Source: Protaetiibacter larvae (GTDB lineage: Bacteria; Actinomycetota; Actinomycetes; Actinomycetales; Microbacteriaceae). From it: a stretch of DNA of 64,000 nucleotides. The stretch is from contig NZ_CP043504.1 in assembly GCF_008365275.1 (NCBI RefSeq), forward strand, positions 1,674,001 to 1,738,000. The letters are read 5' to 3'. Of this stretch, positions 52,783-62,531 are shown piece after piece. The notes beneath the pieces are model-generated. The model searched no databases. It was not told the origin of the DNA and saw only the letters and a program-made list of their open reading frames with translations. How positions within the stretch are numbered: position 1 is the stretch's first letter; every line of letters starts with the position of its first letter. A program made the translations under genes and the position numbers.

Positions 52783-53838
52783 ATGGCTTTGACGCCGGAA
52801 GACGTCGTCAACAAGCGTTTCAACCCCACGAAGTTCCGTGAGGGCTACGACCAGGACGAGGTGGACGACTTCCTCGACGAGGTGGTCGTCGAACTGCGAC
52901 GTCTCAACCAGGAGAACGAGGAGCTGCGCCAGCGTCTCGTCGCGGCGGACGCCCGGATCAGCGAGCTCCAGCGCTCGGCGAGCCAGGCGCCCGTGGTGGC
53001 GCCTGCCGCCGCACCCGTCGCGTCGGCCCCGCCCGTCGCCGCTCCGGCCCCCGCCCCCGTCCCGGTCGCCGCGCCGGCGCCCGCCGCACCCGACTTCGCC
53101 GCACAGGACTCGGGCTCGATGGACCAGGGCAACACCAACAACCTGCTCCAGCTCGCCCGTCGTCTCCACGAGGAGCACGTGCGCGAGGGCATGGAGAAGC
53201 GCGACCAGCTCATCGCCGAGGGTCATGCGACCGCCGCCCGCATCGTCTCCGAGGCGGAGACGCAGCAGCGCGTGCAGATCGACGCGCTCGAGCAGGAGCG
53301 CGCGGGTCTCGAGCGTCGCGTCGAGGAGCTGCGCATCTTCGAGTCCTCGTACCGGGAGCAGCTCAAGAGCTACATCGAGGGTCAGCTCGCGGAGCTCGAG
53401 TCGGCAGCCCCGCTCGCCGCCGCCGAGCAGCCCGCCCAGCCGGCGCTGAGCTCGGCCGCGCCCGCCTACGCGGAGCCGGCTGCGCCGGCGTTCGCCGAAC
53501 CGGCCGCCCCGACGTTCGCCGAGCCCGCCCCGAGCTTCGAGGCGCCCGCGGTGGAATCCGCTCCGGCCGCCCCCGAGTACGCGCCCGCCGCGCCCGATTA
53601 CCCGGCGTCGGTCGCGCCCGCGGCCCCCGAGTACCCGGCGCCGTCGTTCTCGGACTTCGGCGCCCCGGCCGCCCCGCAGCCGGCCGTGTCGTCCGCGCCG
53701 CCCGCCTACGCCGGTTTCCCGGCTCCGCAGGTGACCCCGGACTTCCCGGCCCCGCAGGAGCAGCCGCAGGCGCAGGAGCCCGACTACCCCGCCTACTCGC
53801 AGCGCCACAACGAGTACCCCGGCCTTGGCGGCAACTGA
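52783..53838 (+). CDS. divIVA: DivIVA/Wag31 polar growth protein
   Basis: 351 aa. N-terminal lipid-binding domain LTPEDVVNKRFNPTKFREGYDQDEVDDFLDEVV in parts, a Pro/Ala linker (about 67-105), a second coiled coil (about 118-210), and a long Ala/Pro/Glu/Tyr-rich tail (about 210-351) with YAEP, FAEP and EYPA repeats. DivIVA marks cell poles and directs apical growth. GGAGG precedes the ATG. The tail is longer than in mycobacterial Wag31. Confidence 0.94.
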   Translation: MALTPEDVVNKRFNPTKFREGYDQDEVDDFLDEVVVELRRLNQENEELRQRLVAADARISELQRSASQAPVVAPAAAPVASAPPVAAPAPAPVPVAAPAPAAPDFAAQDSGSMDQGNTNNLLQLARRLHEEHVREGMEKRDQLIAEGHATAARIVSEAETQQRVQIDALEQERAGLERRVEELRIFESSYREQLKSYIEGQLAELESAAPLAAAEQPAQPALSSAAPAYAEPAAPAFAEPAAPTFAEPAPSFEAPAVESAPAAPEYAPAAPDYPASVAPAAPEYPAPSFSDFGAPAAPQPAVSSAPPAYAGFPAPQVTPDFPAPQEQPQAQEPDYPAYSQRHNEYPGLGGN

Positions 53839-54442
53839 GCCCCAGGGCACGCCGGATCTCGCGGGGCGCGCACGCGTGAGCGTGCGCGCCCTCGTGCTGC
53901 TCGCCGCGGTCGCGGTCGGTGTGCTCGCCCTCGACCAGTTCGCCAAGTACCTCGTGGTCACCAACCTCGAGGTCGGCGAGATGGTCCCGGTGCTGGGTGA
54001 GTTCTTCCAGCTGCATTTCGTCAAGAACTCGGGGGCCGCGTTCTCGCTCGCGAGCGGCTTCACCTGGATCCTGTCGATCGTCGCCGTGGGCGTGATCGTG
54101 CTCATCATCGTCTTCGCGAAGCGCATCCGCTCGATCGCGTGGGCGTTCATGTTCGGGCTGCTGCTCGGCGGCGCACTCGGCAACGTCACCGATCGCCTGT
54201 TCCGCGAACCCGGATTCGGCACCGGGCACGTCATCGACTTCCTGCAGTTCTGGGGCTTCCCGGCCATCTTCAACCTCGCCGATGTGGCGATCGTCACGGG
54301 GATGGGTCTGTTCCTGCTGCTCGCCTTGCGGGGTGTGGGTCTCGACGGCGTCCGGGTGCCCTCGACGACGACGCCCGCCACGGAGCAGCTCTCGAACGAG
54401 GTCGACCCGGATGAGCCGGGGGACCGCCCGGCGGGAGCCTGA
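53825..54442 (+). CDS. lspA: Prolipoprotein signal peptidase
   Basis: 205 aa from a TTG at 53825 inside divIVA; a GTG at 53876 is an alternative start that would remove 17 residues. Four membrane helices with [32 protein letters not shown] and FNLADVAI; catalytic Asp residues are in NVTD and NLAD. It cleaves lipoprotein signal peptides. The Pro-rich C-terminal tail is variable. Confidence 0.92.
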   Translation: MAATEPQGTPDLAGRARVSVRALVLLAAVAVGVLALDQFAKYLVVTNLEVGEMVPVLGEFFQLHFVKNSGAAFSLASGFTWILSIVAVGVIVLIIVFAKRIRSIAWAFMFGLLLGGALGNVTDRLFREPGFGTGHVIDFLQFWGFPAIFNLADVAIVTGMGLFLLLALRGVGLDGVRVPSTTTPATEQLSNEVDPDEPGDRPAGA

Positions 54443-54443
54443 G

Positions 54444-55361
54444 GTGGAGCGACGCGGGATGCCGGTGCCCGACGGGCTGCTCGGCGACCGCGCCGACGCC
54501 GCCGTCGCCCGGCTCCTCGGATTCTCGCGCACCTTCGCGGCCGAGGTGCTCGAGGCGGGCGGGGTGAGCCTCGACGGAGTCGTGCTCGGCAAGTCCGATC
54601 GCGTGCGGGCCGGCTGGCTCGAGGTCGAGTGGGCGCCCAGGCTCGAGCCCGCGGTCGTGCCGCAGCTCGTGCCCGGGTTCACCGTCGTCCACGACGACGA
54701 CGACATCATCGTCATCGACAAGCCGGTCGGGGTCGCGGCGCATCCCGCGAGCGGCTGGGACGGCCCGACGGTGCTGGGCGCCCTCGCGGGCGCCGGCTAC
54801 CGGGTCGCGACCTCCGGGGCGGCCGAACGAGCCGGCATCGTCCACCGGCTGGATGTCGGCACGAGCGGCCTGATGGTCGTCGCGAAGAGCGAGCGCGCCT
54901 ACAGCGAGCTCAAGCGCGCCTTCCACGACCGCGAGGTCGACAAGATCTACCACGCCCTCGTGCAGGGCCACCCGGACCCCTTCTCGGGCACGATCGACGC
55001 GCCCGTCGGGCGCCACCCCGGTTCGAGCTGGAAGTTCGCCGTCACCGCCGACGGCAAGCACGCCGTCACCCACTACGACACCCTCGAGGCGCTGCGCTCC
55101 GCGACCCTCCTCGAGATCCACCTCGAGACGGGGCGCACCCACCAGATCCGCGTGCACATGTCGGCGCAACGGCACCCCTGCGTGGGCGACATCCTCTACG
55201 GGGCGGATCCGACGGTCGCGGCCCGACTCGGCCTCACCCGGCAGTGGCTGCACGCCGTGAAGCTCGGATTCCGGCATCCCGCGACGGGGGAGTACGTGCA
55301 GTTCGAGACACGCTACCCCGACGACCTGCAGCACGCGCTCGAGGTCCTTCGCGCGGATTAG
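54444..55361 (+). CDS. rluD: RluD-like 23S rRNA pseudouridine synthase
   Basis: 305 aa from a GTG at 54444, 1 nt after the lspA stop, with GGGAG upstream. N-terminal S4 domain (about 18-60), then the RsuA/RluD catalytic domain with [17 protein letters not shown] (catalytic Asp in HRLD), and [10 protein letters not shown]. It pseudouridylates 23S rRNA. Its TAG stop is also the start of a TAGTCT hexamer ahead of dnaE. Confidence 0.92.
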   Translation: MERRGMPVPDGLLGDRADAAVARLLGFSRTFAAEVLEAGGVSLDGVVLGKSDRVRAGWLEVEWAPRLEPAVVPQLVPGFTVVHDDDDIIVIDKPVGVAAHPASGWDGPTVLGALAGAGYRVATSGAAERAGIVHRLDVGTSGLMVVAKSERAYSELKRAFHDREVDKIYHALVQGHPDPFSGTIDAPVGRHPGSSWKFAVTADGKHAVTHYDTLEALRSATLLEIHLETGRTHQIRVHMSAQRHPCVGDILYGADPTVAARLGLTRQWLHAVKLGFRHPATGEYVQFETRYPDDLQHALEVLRAD

Positions 55362-55376
55362 TCTGGAGGTCCAGAC
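55359..55376. promoter_or_regulatory. -10 box and leader palindrome of dnaE
   Basis: TAGTCT (55359-55364) begins with the rluD stop. A GTCTGGA-GG-TCCAGAC palindrome (55361-55376) lies in the leader, 16 nt before the dnaE GTG. It could be an operator or leader hairpin. Confidence 0.4.
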
Positions 55377-55392
55377 CCCGACCGGAGAGCGT

Positions 55393-58300
55393 GTGTCGAG
55401 CAGCGATTCCTTCGTGCACCTGCACGTGCACAGCGAATACAGCATGCTCGACGGCGCCGCCCGCGTCGGCGACCTCATGAAGGCGGTCGTCGAGCAGGGC
55501 ATGCCGGCCATCGCCGTCACCGACCACGGCAACAACTTCGGCGCCTTCGACTTCTGGTCGCAGGCGAACGCCGCGGGCGTGAAGCCCATCATCGGCACCG
55601 AGGCGTACCTCACGCCCGGCACCTCGCGCTTCGACAAGACCCGGGTGCGCTGGGGCAACGGCGGCGAGGACGACGTCTCGGGATCCGGCGCCTACACCCA
55701 CATGACGATGTGGGCGGAGAACACCGCCGGGATGCACAACCTCTTCCGGCTCTCGAGCCTCGCCTCCATCGAGGGCTACTACTTCAAGCCCCGCATGGAC
55801 CGCGAACTGCTGCAGCGCTACGCGACGGGCATCATCGCCACCACGGGCTGCCCCTCCGGCGAGGTGCAGACCCGCTTGCAGCTCGGGCAGTACACCGCGG
55901 CGCGCGAGGCGGCCGCCGAGTTCCGCGACATCTTCGGCAAGGACAACTTCTTCGTCGAGCTCATGGACCACGGGCTCGGCATCGAGCGGCGCGTCATGAC
56001 CGACCTCGTGCGGCTCGCGAAGGATCTCGATCTGCCGCTCGTGGCCACCAACGACCTGCACTACACGCACGCGCACGACTCCTCGGCCCACGAGATCCTG
56101 CTGTGCGTGCAGTCCGGCTCGACCCTCGCCGACCCCAACCGCTTCAAGTTCGACGCGCAGGAGTTCTACCTCAAGACCCCCGCCCAGATGCGCGAGCTGT
56201 TCCGCGACCACCCCGACGCCTGCGACAACACGCTGCTCATCGCGGAACGCTGCGCCGTCGAGTTCAACACGAGCGCCAACTACATGCCGCGCTACCCGGT
56301 GCCCGACGGCGAGACGGAGGAGAGCTGGTTCGTCCAGGAGGTCGAGAAGGGCCTCCACGAGCGCTACCCGGGCGGCATCCCCGACGAGGTCCGGAAGCAG
56401 GCCGAGTACGAGGTCGGCGTGATCGTGCAGATGGGCTTCCCCGGCTACTTCCTCGTGGTCGCCGACTTCATCAACTGGTCGAAGGACCACGGCATCCGCG
56501 TCGGCCCGGGCCGCGGCTCGGGCGCGGGGTCGATGGCGGCCTACGCCATGAAGATCACCGATCTCGACCCCTTGCAGCACGGCCTCATCTTCGAGCGGTT
56601 CCTCAACCCCGACCGCGTCTCGATGCCGGACTTCGACGTGGACTTCGACGAACGTCGTCGCGGCGAGGTCATCAAGTACGTGACCGAGAAGTACGGCGAG
56701 GAGCGCGTCGCGCAGATCGTCACCTACGGCACGATCAAGGCCAAGCAGGCCCTCAAGGACTCCGGGCGCGTGCTGGGCTTCCCGTTCTCGATGGGGGAGA
56801 AGCTCACCAAGGCGATGCCGCCCGCCATCATGGGCAAGGACATCCCGCTCGGCGGCATCGTCGACCCCGCTCACGAGCGCTACAAGGAGGCCGGCGACTT
56901 CCGGGCGCTGCTGGAGACCGACGCGGACGCGCGCACGGTCTTCGAGACCGCGCGCGGGCTCGAGGGGCTCAAGCGCCAGTGGGGCGTGCACGCGGCGGGC
57001 GTCATCATGTCGAGCGAGCCGCTCATCGACATCATCCCGATCATGAAGCGGGAGCAGGACGGCCAGATCGTCACCCAGTTCGACTACCCGGCCGCCGAGG
57101 CGCTCGGCCTCATCAAGATGGACTTCCTGGGGTTGCGCAACCTCACGATCATCGACGACGCCCTCGACAACATCGAGGCGAACCGCGGCTTCCGTCCCGT
57201 GCTCGAGGAGCTCGCCCTCGACGACCCGGGTGCCTACGAACTGCTGGGTCGCGGCGACACCCTGGGCGTCTTCCAGCTCGACGGCGGGCCCATGCGGGGC
57301 CTTCTGCGGCTCATGAAGCCCGACAACTTCGAAGACATCTCGGCCGTGCTCGCGCTCTACCGGCCGGGGCCGATGGGCGCCAACGCCCACACCGACTACG
57401 CGCTGCGCAAGAACGGTCAGCAGCGGATCGCGCCCATCCATCCCGAGCTCGAGGAGCCGCTGCGCGACATCCTCGACACGACCTACGGGCTCATCGTCTA
57501 CCAGGAGCAGGTGATGGCCATCGCCCAGCGGGTGGCGGGCTTCACCCTCGGCCAGGCCGACATCCTGCGGCGCGCGATGGGCAAGAAGAAGAAGTCCGAG
57601 CTCGACAAGCAGTACGAGGGCTTCGTGGCCGGCATGAAGGGCAACGGCTACTCCGACACGGCCATCAAGACGCTCTGGGACATCCTGCTGCCGTTCTCGG
57701 ACTACGCCTTCAACAAGGCCCACTCGGCCGCCTACGGGGTGCTCAGCTACTGGACGGCCTACCTCAAGGCGCACTACCCGGCCGAGTACATGGCGGCCCT
57801 GCTCACGAGTGTCGGGGATGCCCGCGACAAGCTCGCGCTGTACCTCAACGAGTGCCGCCGGATGGGCATCCAGGTGCTGCCGCCCGACGTCAACGAGTCG
57901 ATCGGCTACTTCGCGGCCGTCGGCGAGGACATCCGCTTCGGCCTGGGCGCGGTGCGCAACGTCGGCTTCGGGGTGGTCGACCAGATCCGTGACGCGCGCG
58001 AGCAGAAGGGCGCGTTCTCGAGCTTCCACGACTTTCTGCGCAAGGTGCCGTTGACCGCCCTCAACAAGCGCACCATCGAGTCGCTCATCAAGGCCGGCGC
58101 CTTCGACTCGCTCGGGTCGACGCGCCGCGCCCTCATCGAGATCCACGAGGGCGCCGTCGATCAGGCCGTCAAGCAGAAGCGCGAGGAGGCGAGCGGGCAG
58201 GTCGGGTTCGACTTCGACGCGCTCCTCGGGGAGCTCGACACGGTCGAGCCCGAGGTGCCGCACCGGCCGGAGTGGGGCAAGAAGGAGAAGCTCGCCTTCG

Positions 58301-58908
58301 AACGCGACATGCTGGGCCTCTACGTGTCGGAGCATCCCCTCGACGGCCTGGATGTCGTGCTGGCCAAGCACCGGAGCGTGACGATCGCCGAGCTGCTGTC
58401 CTCGGAGACGATCCAGGACGGCGAGACGGTCACGGTGGCGGGGCTGCTCACGAGCGTGCAGCATCGCACCGCCCGCAACTCGGGCAACCCGTACGGGGTC
58501 GTGCAGCTCGAGGACTTCGGCGGCGAGGTCAGCGTCATGTTCCTCGGCAAGACCTACCAGGAGTTCGCCCCGGGGCTCGTGAACGATGCCATCGTGGTGG
58601 TGCGCGCGCGGGTCAGTCAGCGCGACGACGGGGTCGCCCTGCACGCCGCGAGCATGTTCGCTCCCGACGTCGGGCAGAGCCTCGGCGCCGGCCCGCTCGT
58701 CATCCAGGTGGCCGAGCACCGTGCGACCACCGAGGTCGTCACGGCCCTCAACGACGTGCTGATCCGGCACCGCGGCGACAACGAGGTGCGGCTGCGGCTC
58801 GTGCGCGGCGAGTCGGCGCGCCTCTTCGAGATCCCGTATCCGGTGGCGGTGACGGCCGACCTCTACGGCGAGCTCAAGAGTCTTCTCGGCCCGAACTGCG
58901 TCGTCTAG
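55393..58908 (+). CDS. dnaE: DNA polymerase III alpha subunit
   Basis: 1171 aa, typical DnaE1 length; GTG start with CGGAGAG upstream. N-terminal PHP domain (HLHVHSEYSMLDGAA), polymerase core with PGRGSGAGSM and the catalytic PDFDVDFDERRR, HAAGVIMS, then helix-hairpin-helix and OB-fold (about 960-1060) and a C-terminal domain. It replicates the chromosome. No intron, split or intein is seen. Confidence 0.97.
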   Translation: MSSSDSFVHLHVHSEYSMLDGAARVGDLMKAVVEQGMPAIAVTDHGNNFGAFDFWSQANAAGVKPIIGTEAYLTPGTSRFDKTRVRWGNGGEDDVSGSGAYTHMTMWAENTAGMHNLFRLSSLASIEGYYFKPRMDRELLQRYATGIIATTGCPSGEVQTRLQLGQYTAAREAAAEFRDIFGKDNFFVELMDHGLGIERRVMTDLVRLAKDLDLPLVATNDLHYTHAHDSSAHEILLCVQSGSTLADPNRFKFDAQEFYLKTPAQMRELFRDHPDACDNTLLIAERCAVEFNTSANYMPRYPVPDGETEESWFVQEVEKGLHERYPGGIPDEVRKQAEYEVGVIVQMGFPGYFLVVADFINWSKDHGIRVGPGRGSGAGSMAAYAMKITDLDPLQHGLIFERFLNPDRVSMPDFDVDFDERRRGEVIKYVTEKYGEERVAQIVTYGTIKAKQALKDSGRVLGFPFSMGEKLTKAMPPAIMGKDIPLGGIVDPAHERYKEAGDFRALLETDADARTVFETARGLEGLKRQWGVHAAGVIMSSEPLIDIIPIMKREQDGQIVTQFDYPAAEALGLIKMDFLGLRNLTIIDDALDNIEANRGFRPVLEELALDDPGAYELLGRGDTLGVFQLDGGPMRGLLRLMKPDNFEDISAVLALYRPGPMGANAHTDYALRKNGQQRIAPIHPELEEPLRDILDTTYGLIVYQEQVMAIAQRVAGFTLGQADILRRAMGKKKKSELDKQYEGFVAGMKGNGYSDTAIKTLWDILLPFSDYAFNKAHSAAYGVLSYWTAYLKAHYPAEYMAALLTSVGDARDKLALYLNECRRMGIQVLPPDVNESIGYFAAVGEDIRFGLGAVRNVGFGVVDQIRDAREQKGAFSSFHDFLRKVPLTALNKRTIESLIKAGAFDSLGSTRRALIEIHEGAVDQAVKQKREEASGQVGFDFDALLGELDTVEPEVPHRPEWGKKEKLAFERDMLGLYVSEHPLDGLDVVLAKHRSVTIAELLSSETIQDGETVTVAGLLTSVQHRTARNSGNPYGVVQLEDFGGEVSVMFLGKTYQEFAPGLVNDAIVVVRARVSQRDDGVALHAASMFAPDVGQSLGAGPLVIQVAEHRATTEVVTALNDVLIRHRGDNEVRLRLVRGESARLFEIPYPVAVTADLYGELKSLLGPNCVV

Positions 58909-58920
58909 GCCCCGCGTCCC

Positions 58921-59022
58921 GCGGACCGAGTGCCGTCGCGTAGCCCTCCTCGCCGATCGAGTCCCGCCGCAGGACCTTCCCCGCTGATCGAGTGCCGCCG
59001 CAGGCGGTGTATCGAGATCCGC
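58921..59022. repeat. Dispersed intergenic repeat, copy B (three degenerate units)
   Basis: The full unit CCGCTGATCGAGTGCCGCC, GCAGGCGGTG and TATCGAGATCCGC lies at 58981-59022; two degenerate partial units precede it (from about 58921 and 58951). GCCGCC and GGCGGT pair to a hairpin. It ends 2 nt before the stop of the convergent flavin reductase gene, matching copy A at 30068-30150. Confidence 0.6.
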
Positions 59023-59024
59023 CC

Positions 59025-59543
59025 CTACAGCCGCTCGCCCGGACGGAAGTAGCTGCGCTCGTGGTACAGCAGTGCTTCGTCCTCGGCACCGAGTCCGCCG
59101 TCCTCGATCTGCACGACGATGACGGCGTTGTGGTGCACGGGGTAGCGGCCCACGATGCGCCCCAGCATCCACGCCGGCACGTCTTTCAGCAGCGGCAGTC
59201 CGAGCGGGCCGGGCGCCCAGTGGTCGCCGTCGAAGCGCCTGTCGTGGTCGCCCGCCATGGTGGCCGCGAGCCCGCTGTTGCGGGAGCCGAGGATGTGGAT
59301 GAGCACATGGTCGGTCTGCTCGATCGCGGGCCAGGCGCTCGACACCCGGGCCATGTTGAAGGTCGCGAGCGGAGGCACGGCGGCGAGCGAGGCGAGCGAG
59401 GTCGCGGTGAAGCCCACGGGGCGACCGTCGGGGTCGCGCGCGGTCACCGCCGACACGCCGGCCGCGAGGCGACGGAACGCCAGCTTGAACGCCGACAGCT
59501 CGTCGACGATGTGCGGCTCGTGGTCGCTGCTGCTCTGGGTCAT
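59025..59543 (-). CDS. Flavin reductase-like domain protein
   Basis: 172 aa. The flavin reductase split-barrel pattern FRRLAAGVSAVTARDPDGRPVGFTATSLASLAAVPPLATFN (in parts) and HVLIHILGSRNSGLAATMAG fits the FMN-binding family; relatives reduce FMN/FAD for partner monooxygenases. The usual partner is not in the window. Convergent with dnaE and divergent from hisD. Confidence 0.88.
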   Translation of the reverse strand: MTQSSSDHEPHIVDELSAFKLAFRRLAAGVSAVTARDPDGRPVGFTATSLASLAAVPPLATFNMARVSSAWPAIEQTDHVLIHILGSRNSGLAATMAGDHDRRFDGDHWAPGPLGLPLLKDVPAWMLGRIVGRYPVHHNAVIVVQIEDGGLGAEDEALLYHERSYFRPGERL

Positions 59544-59605
59544 CGTGGATGCTCAACTCTCCGGCGCGTGAGGGCATTCCTCGCGGCCTCTAGCATTGTC
59601 TCGCG

Positions 59606-60913
59606 ATGATCCAGACTCTCGACCTCCGCGGCATCCGTCCGTCACGCGCCGAACTCGGCTCGCTCATCCCGCGTGCCCAGGTGGATGTGTCGTTCGCCAC
59701 CTCTGCCGCGGAGCGGCTCATCACCGAGGTGAGGGAGCGCGGCTGGGCGGCGCTGCAGGATCAGGCGGAGCGTTTCGACGGCGTGCGTCCGGACGCCATC
59801 CGGGTGTCGGTCGACGCGATCGCGGCCGCGGTCGCCTCGCTCGAGGCGCCCGTACGCGCCGCCCTCGAGGAGTCGATCGAGCGCGTGCGCCGGGCATCGC
59901 GCGCCCAGGTTCCCGCGCCCGCGGTCACCGAGCTCGCGCCGGGGGCGCGCGTCGAGCAGCGCTGGCAGCCGGTGCGTCGCGCGGGACTCTACGTGCCGGG
60001 CGGCAAGGCCGTGTATCCCTCGAGCGTCATCATGAACGTCGTCCCCGCGCAGGTCGCCGGGGTGGCCTCGGTCGTGCTCGCCTCGCCGCCTCAGGCCGAG
60101 TTCGGCGGCTCGGTGCACCCGACGATCCTCGCGGCAGCCGGGCTGCTGGGGGTGACCGAGGTCTACGCGATGGGCGGTGCGGGCGCCATCGGCGCCTTCG
60201 CCTACGGTGTGCCGGACCTCGGACTCGAGGCCGTCGACCTCGTCACCGGACCCGGCAATGTGTTCGTCGCGGCCGCGAAGCGGCTCGTGCGCGGTGTCGT
60301 GGGCATCGACGCCGAGGCGGGTCCCACCGAGATCCTGGTGATCGCCGACGCGACCGCCGATCCGGTCCTGGTGGCCGCCGACCTCGTGAGCCAGGCCGAG
60401 CACGACGAGCTCGCCGCCGCGATCCTCGTGACCGACGCGCCGGAGCTCGCGGTGCGGGTCGTGGAGCAGCTCGAGCGGCAGCTCGCGGCGACCACCCACA
60501 CGGAGCGCGCGACCGCGGCGATCGACGGCGTGCAGTCCGCCATCGTGCTCGTCGACGATCTCGCGGCGGCGGCCGAGTTCAGCAACCTCTACGGCCCCGA
60601 GCACCTGGAGATCCAGACCGCCGACCCGGATGCGCAGCTCGCCGCGATCAGCGACGCGGGCGCGATCTTCCTGGGGCCGTACTCGCCGGTGAGCGTCGGC
60701 GACTACCTCGCGGGGTCGAACCACGTGCTGCCGACGGGCGGGCAGGCGCGGTTCTCCTCGGGGCTCTCGGCGGCGAGCTTCCTCCGCCCGCAACAGGTGA
60801 TCCGCTACGAACGCGAGGGGCTCGCGGAGGTCGCGGCGCGGTTGCGCGCGTTGAGCGACGCCGAGCAGCTGCCCGCCCACGGCGACGCGGTCGACGTGCG
60901 CTTCCCGGTCTGA
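59606..60913 (+). CDS. hisD: Histidinol dehydrogenase
   Basis: 435 aa. [69 protein letters not shown] (zinc ligands) and [11 protein letters not shown] are the hallmark segments. Catalyses the last two steps of histidine synthesis. No other his genes follow within the window. TAGCAT at 59591-59596 may be a -10 box 9 nt before the ATG. Confidence 0.96.
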   Translation: MIQTLDLRGIRPSRAELGSLIPRAQVDVSFATSAAERLITEVRERGWAALQDQAERFDGVRPDAIRVSVDAIAAAVASLEAPVRAALEESIERVRRASRAQVPAPAVTELAPGARVEQRWQPVRRAGLYVPGGKAVYPSSVIMNVVPAQVAGVASVVLASPPQAEFGGSVHPTILAAAGLLGVTEVYAMGGAGAIGAFAYGVPDLGLEAVDLVTGPGNVFVAAAKRLVRGVVGIDAEAGPTEILVIADATADPVLVAADLVSQAEHDELAAAILVTDAPELAVRVVEQLERQLAATTHTERATAAIDGVQSAIVLVDDLAAAAEFSNLYGPEHLEIQTADPDAQLAAISDAGAIFLGPYSPVSVGDYLAGSNHVLPTGGQARFSSGLSAASFLRPQQVIRYEREGLAEVAARLRALSDAEQLPAHGDAVDVRFPV

Positions 60914-60940
60914 TTCCCGGCCTTTTCGGGGCCGACGGGG

Positions 60941-60946
60941 TACGCT
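60941..60946 (+). promoter_or_regulatory. -10 box, leaderless promoter of nrdR
   Basis: TACGCT ends 7 nt before the ATG at 60954. Confidence 0.45.
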
Positions 60947-60953
60947 GAGCGCG

Positions 60954-61454
60954 ATGTTCTGCCCCTTCTGCCGCCATCCCGACAGCCGGGTTGTCGACTC
61001 GAGGACGAGCGACGACGGCTTGTCGATCCGGCGACGCCGACAGTGCCCGCAATGCGGTCGGCGCTTCTCGACCACCGAGACCGCGAGCCTCAACGTCATC
61101 AAGCGTTCGGGCATCGTCGAGCCGTTCAGCCGCGAGAAGGTCGTCTCGGGCGTGCGCAAGGCCTGCCAGGGGCGTCCCGTGAGCGATGCCGATCTCGCGC
61201 TGCTCGCGCAACGCGTCGAGGAGACCATCCGGGCGACGGGCGTCGCGCAGGTCGACGCGAACGACATCGGGCTCGCCATCCTGCCGCCGCTGCGGGAGCT
61301 CGACGAGGTGGCCTACCTGCGTTTCGCGAGCGTGTATCAGGGCTTCGACTCGCTCGAGGACTTCGAGGCGGCCATCGCGCTGCTGCGGGTCGAGCATGCG
61401 GACGCACAGGCGACCCCCGTGGCGGACGACGGCGCCGATCTCCGCCTCGGCTAG
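60954..61454 (+). CDS. nrdR: Transcriptional repressor NrdR
   Basis: 166 aa. N-terminal zinc ribbon CPFC...[12 protein letters not shown] (four Cys), then an ATP-cone domain (about 49-139; [23 protein letters not shown]). It senses dATP/ATP and represses ribonucleotide reductase genes through NrdR boxes. Its TAG stop is also the start of the next -10 box. Confidence 0.95.
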   Translation: MFCPFCRHPDSRVVDSRTSDDGLSIRRRRQCPQCGRRFSTTETASLNVIKRSGIVEPFSREKVVSGVRKACQGRPVSDADLALLAQRVEETIRATGVAQVDANDIGLAILPPLRELDEVAYLRFASVYQGFDSLEDFEAAIALLRVEHADAQATPVADDGADLRLG

Positions 61455-61457
61455 CCT
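61452..61457 (+). promoter_or_regulatory. -10 box of pyrD overlapping the nrdR stop
   Basis: TAGCCT begins with the nrdR TAG stop and ends 9 nt before the pyrD ATG at 61467. Confidence 0.4.
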
Positions 61458-61466
61458 GGGGTCGGC

Positions 61467-62486
61467 ATGTACCGACTCCTCTTCCGTCTCGTCCTGTCGC
61501 GCCTCGACCCCGAGTTCGCGCACCACCTCGCCTTCCTCGTCATCCGCGTGCTCGGGTGGCCCGGGCTGCGCGCGATCACCCGCGCGTTCACGCGGCCGGA
61601 CCGCTCCCTCGTGGTCCGCACCCTCGGGCTCGAGTTCCCGTCGCCGTTCGGGCTCGCGGCCGGCTTCGACAAGGAGGCTCGCGGGATCCCCGGGTTCGGC
61701 GCGCTCGGCTTCGGCCACGTCGAGGTCGGCACGATCACCGCACTCGCCCAACCGGGCAACCCGAAGCCGCGGCTGTTCCGGCTGATCCCGGACCGCGCCG
61801 TGGTGAACCGCATGGGCTTCAACAACGCGGGCGCCGAGGCCGCCGCTCCGCGCATCGAGCGGGCACGTCGCCAGGCGGTGCGCCCCATCATCGGCGTCAA
61901 CATCGGCAAGAGCAAGGTCGTGCCGGTCGAGGAGGCGATCGGCGACTACCTGGTCAGCACGCGACTGCTGGCGCCGCACGCCGACTACCTCGTGGTGAAC
62001 GTCAGCTCGCCCAACACCCCGGGACTGCGCGGCCTGCAGGAGCTCGACAAGCTCGAACCGCTGCTCGCCGCGGTCCGGGACGCCGCGGGCGGCGTCCCGG
62101 TGCTCGTGAAGATCGCGCCCGACCTCACCGACGAGCAGGTGCTGCGGATCGCCGAGCTGACCCTGCGGCTCGAGCTCGCCGGCATCGTGGCGACCAACAC
62201 GACGCTCTCCCGCGACGGTCTCGTCACCGACCCGGCCGTCGTCGCGGCGGCCGGCGACGGCGGGCTCTCGGGAGCCCCGCTCGCTGCGCGCGCCCTCGCG
62301 GTGCTGCGTCTGCTGCGTGCGGCGGTCGGCCCGGAGCTGTGTCTCATCGCGGTGGGCGGTGTGACGACCGCGGCCGAGGTGCGGGAGCGCCTCGAGGCGG
62401 GCGCCACCCTCGTGCAGGGCTACACGGCCTTCCTCTACGAGGGTCCGTTCTGGGCGCGCGCGGTGAACAGAGGGCTCACGAGCTAG
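61467..62486 (+). CDS. pyrD: Dihydroorotate dehydrogenase (quinone), class 2
   Basis: 339 aa. The N-terminal extension (about 1-45) with basic and hydrophobic residues marks class 2 enzymes that work at the membrane; FMN-binding FGLAAGFDKEA, NRMGFNNAGA, NVSSPNTPGLRGLQ with catalytic Ser, and the VGGVTTAAEVRERLEAGATLVQGYTAFLY segment. Fourth step of pyrimidine synthesis, electrons to quinone. Confidence 0.96.
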   Translation: MYRLLFRLVLSRLDPEFAHHLAFLVIRVLGWPGLRAITRAFTRPDRSLVVRTLGLEFPSPFGLAAGFDKEARGIPGFGALGFGHVEVGTITALAQPGNPKPRLFRLIPDRAVVNRMGFNNAGAEAAAPRIERARRQAVRPIIGVNIGKSKVVPVEEAIGDYLVSTRLLAPHADYLVVNVSSPNTPGLRGLQELDKLEPLLAAVRDAAGGVPVLVKIAPDLTDEQVLRIAELTLRLELAGIVATNTTLSRDGLVTDPAVVAAAGDGGLSGAPLAARALAVLRLLRAAVGPELCLIAVGGVTTAAEVRERLEAGATLVQGYTAFLYEGPFWARAVNRGLTS

Positions 62487-62531
62487 CTGGTCAGGAGCGC
62501 CGCGAGGAGTCGCGGCGGGAGATGACCCGAT

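Noticed and set aside
55234-59577. Long minus-strand open frame opposite dnaE
   Set aside because: It is the shadow of dnaE in a GC-rich genome, with no recognisable domain.
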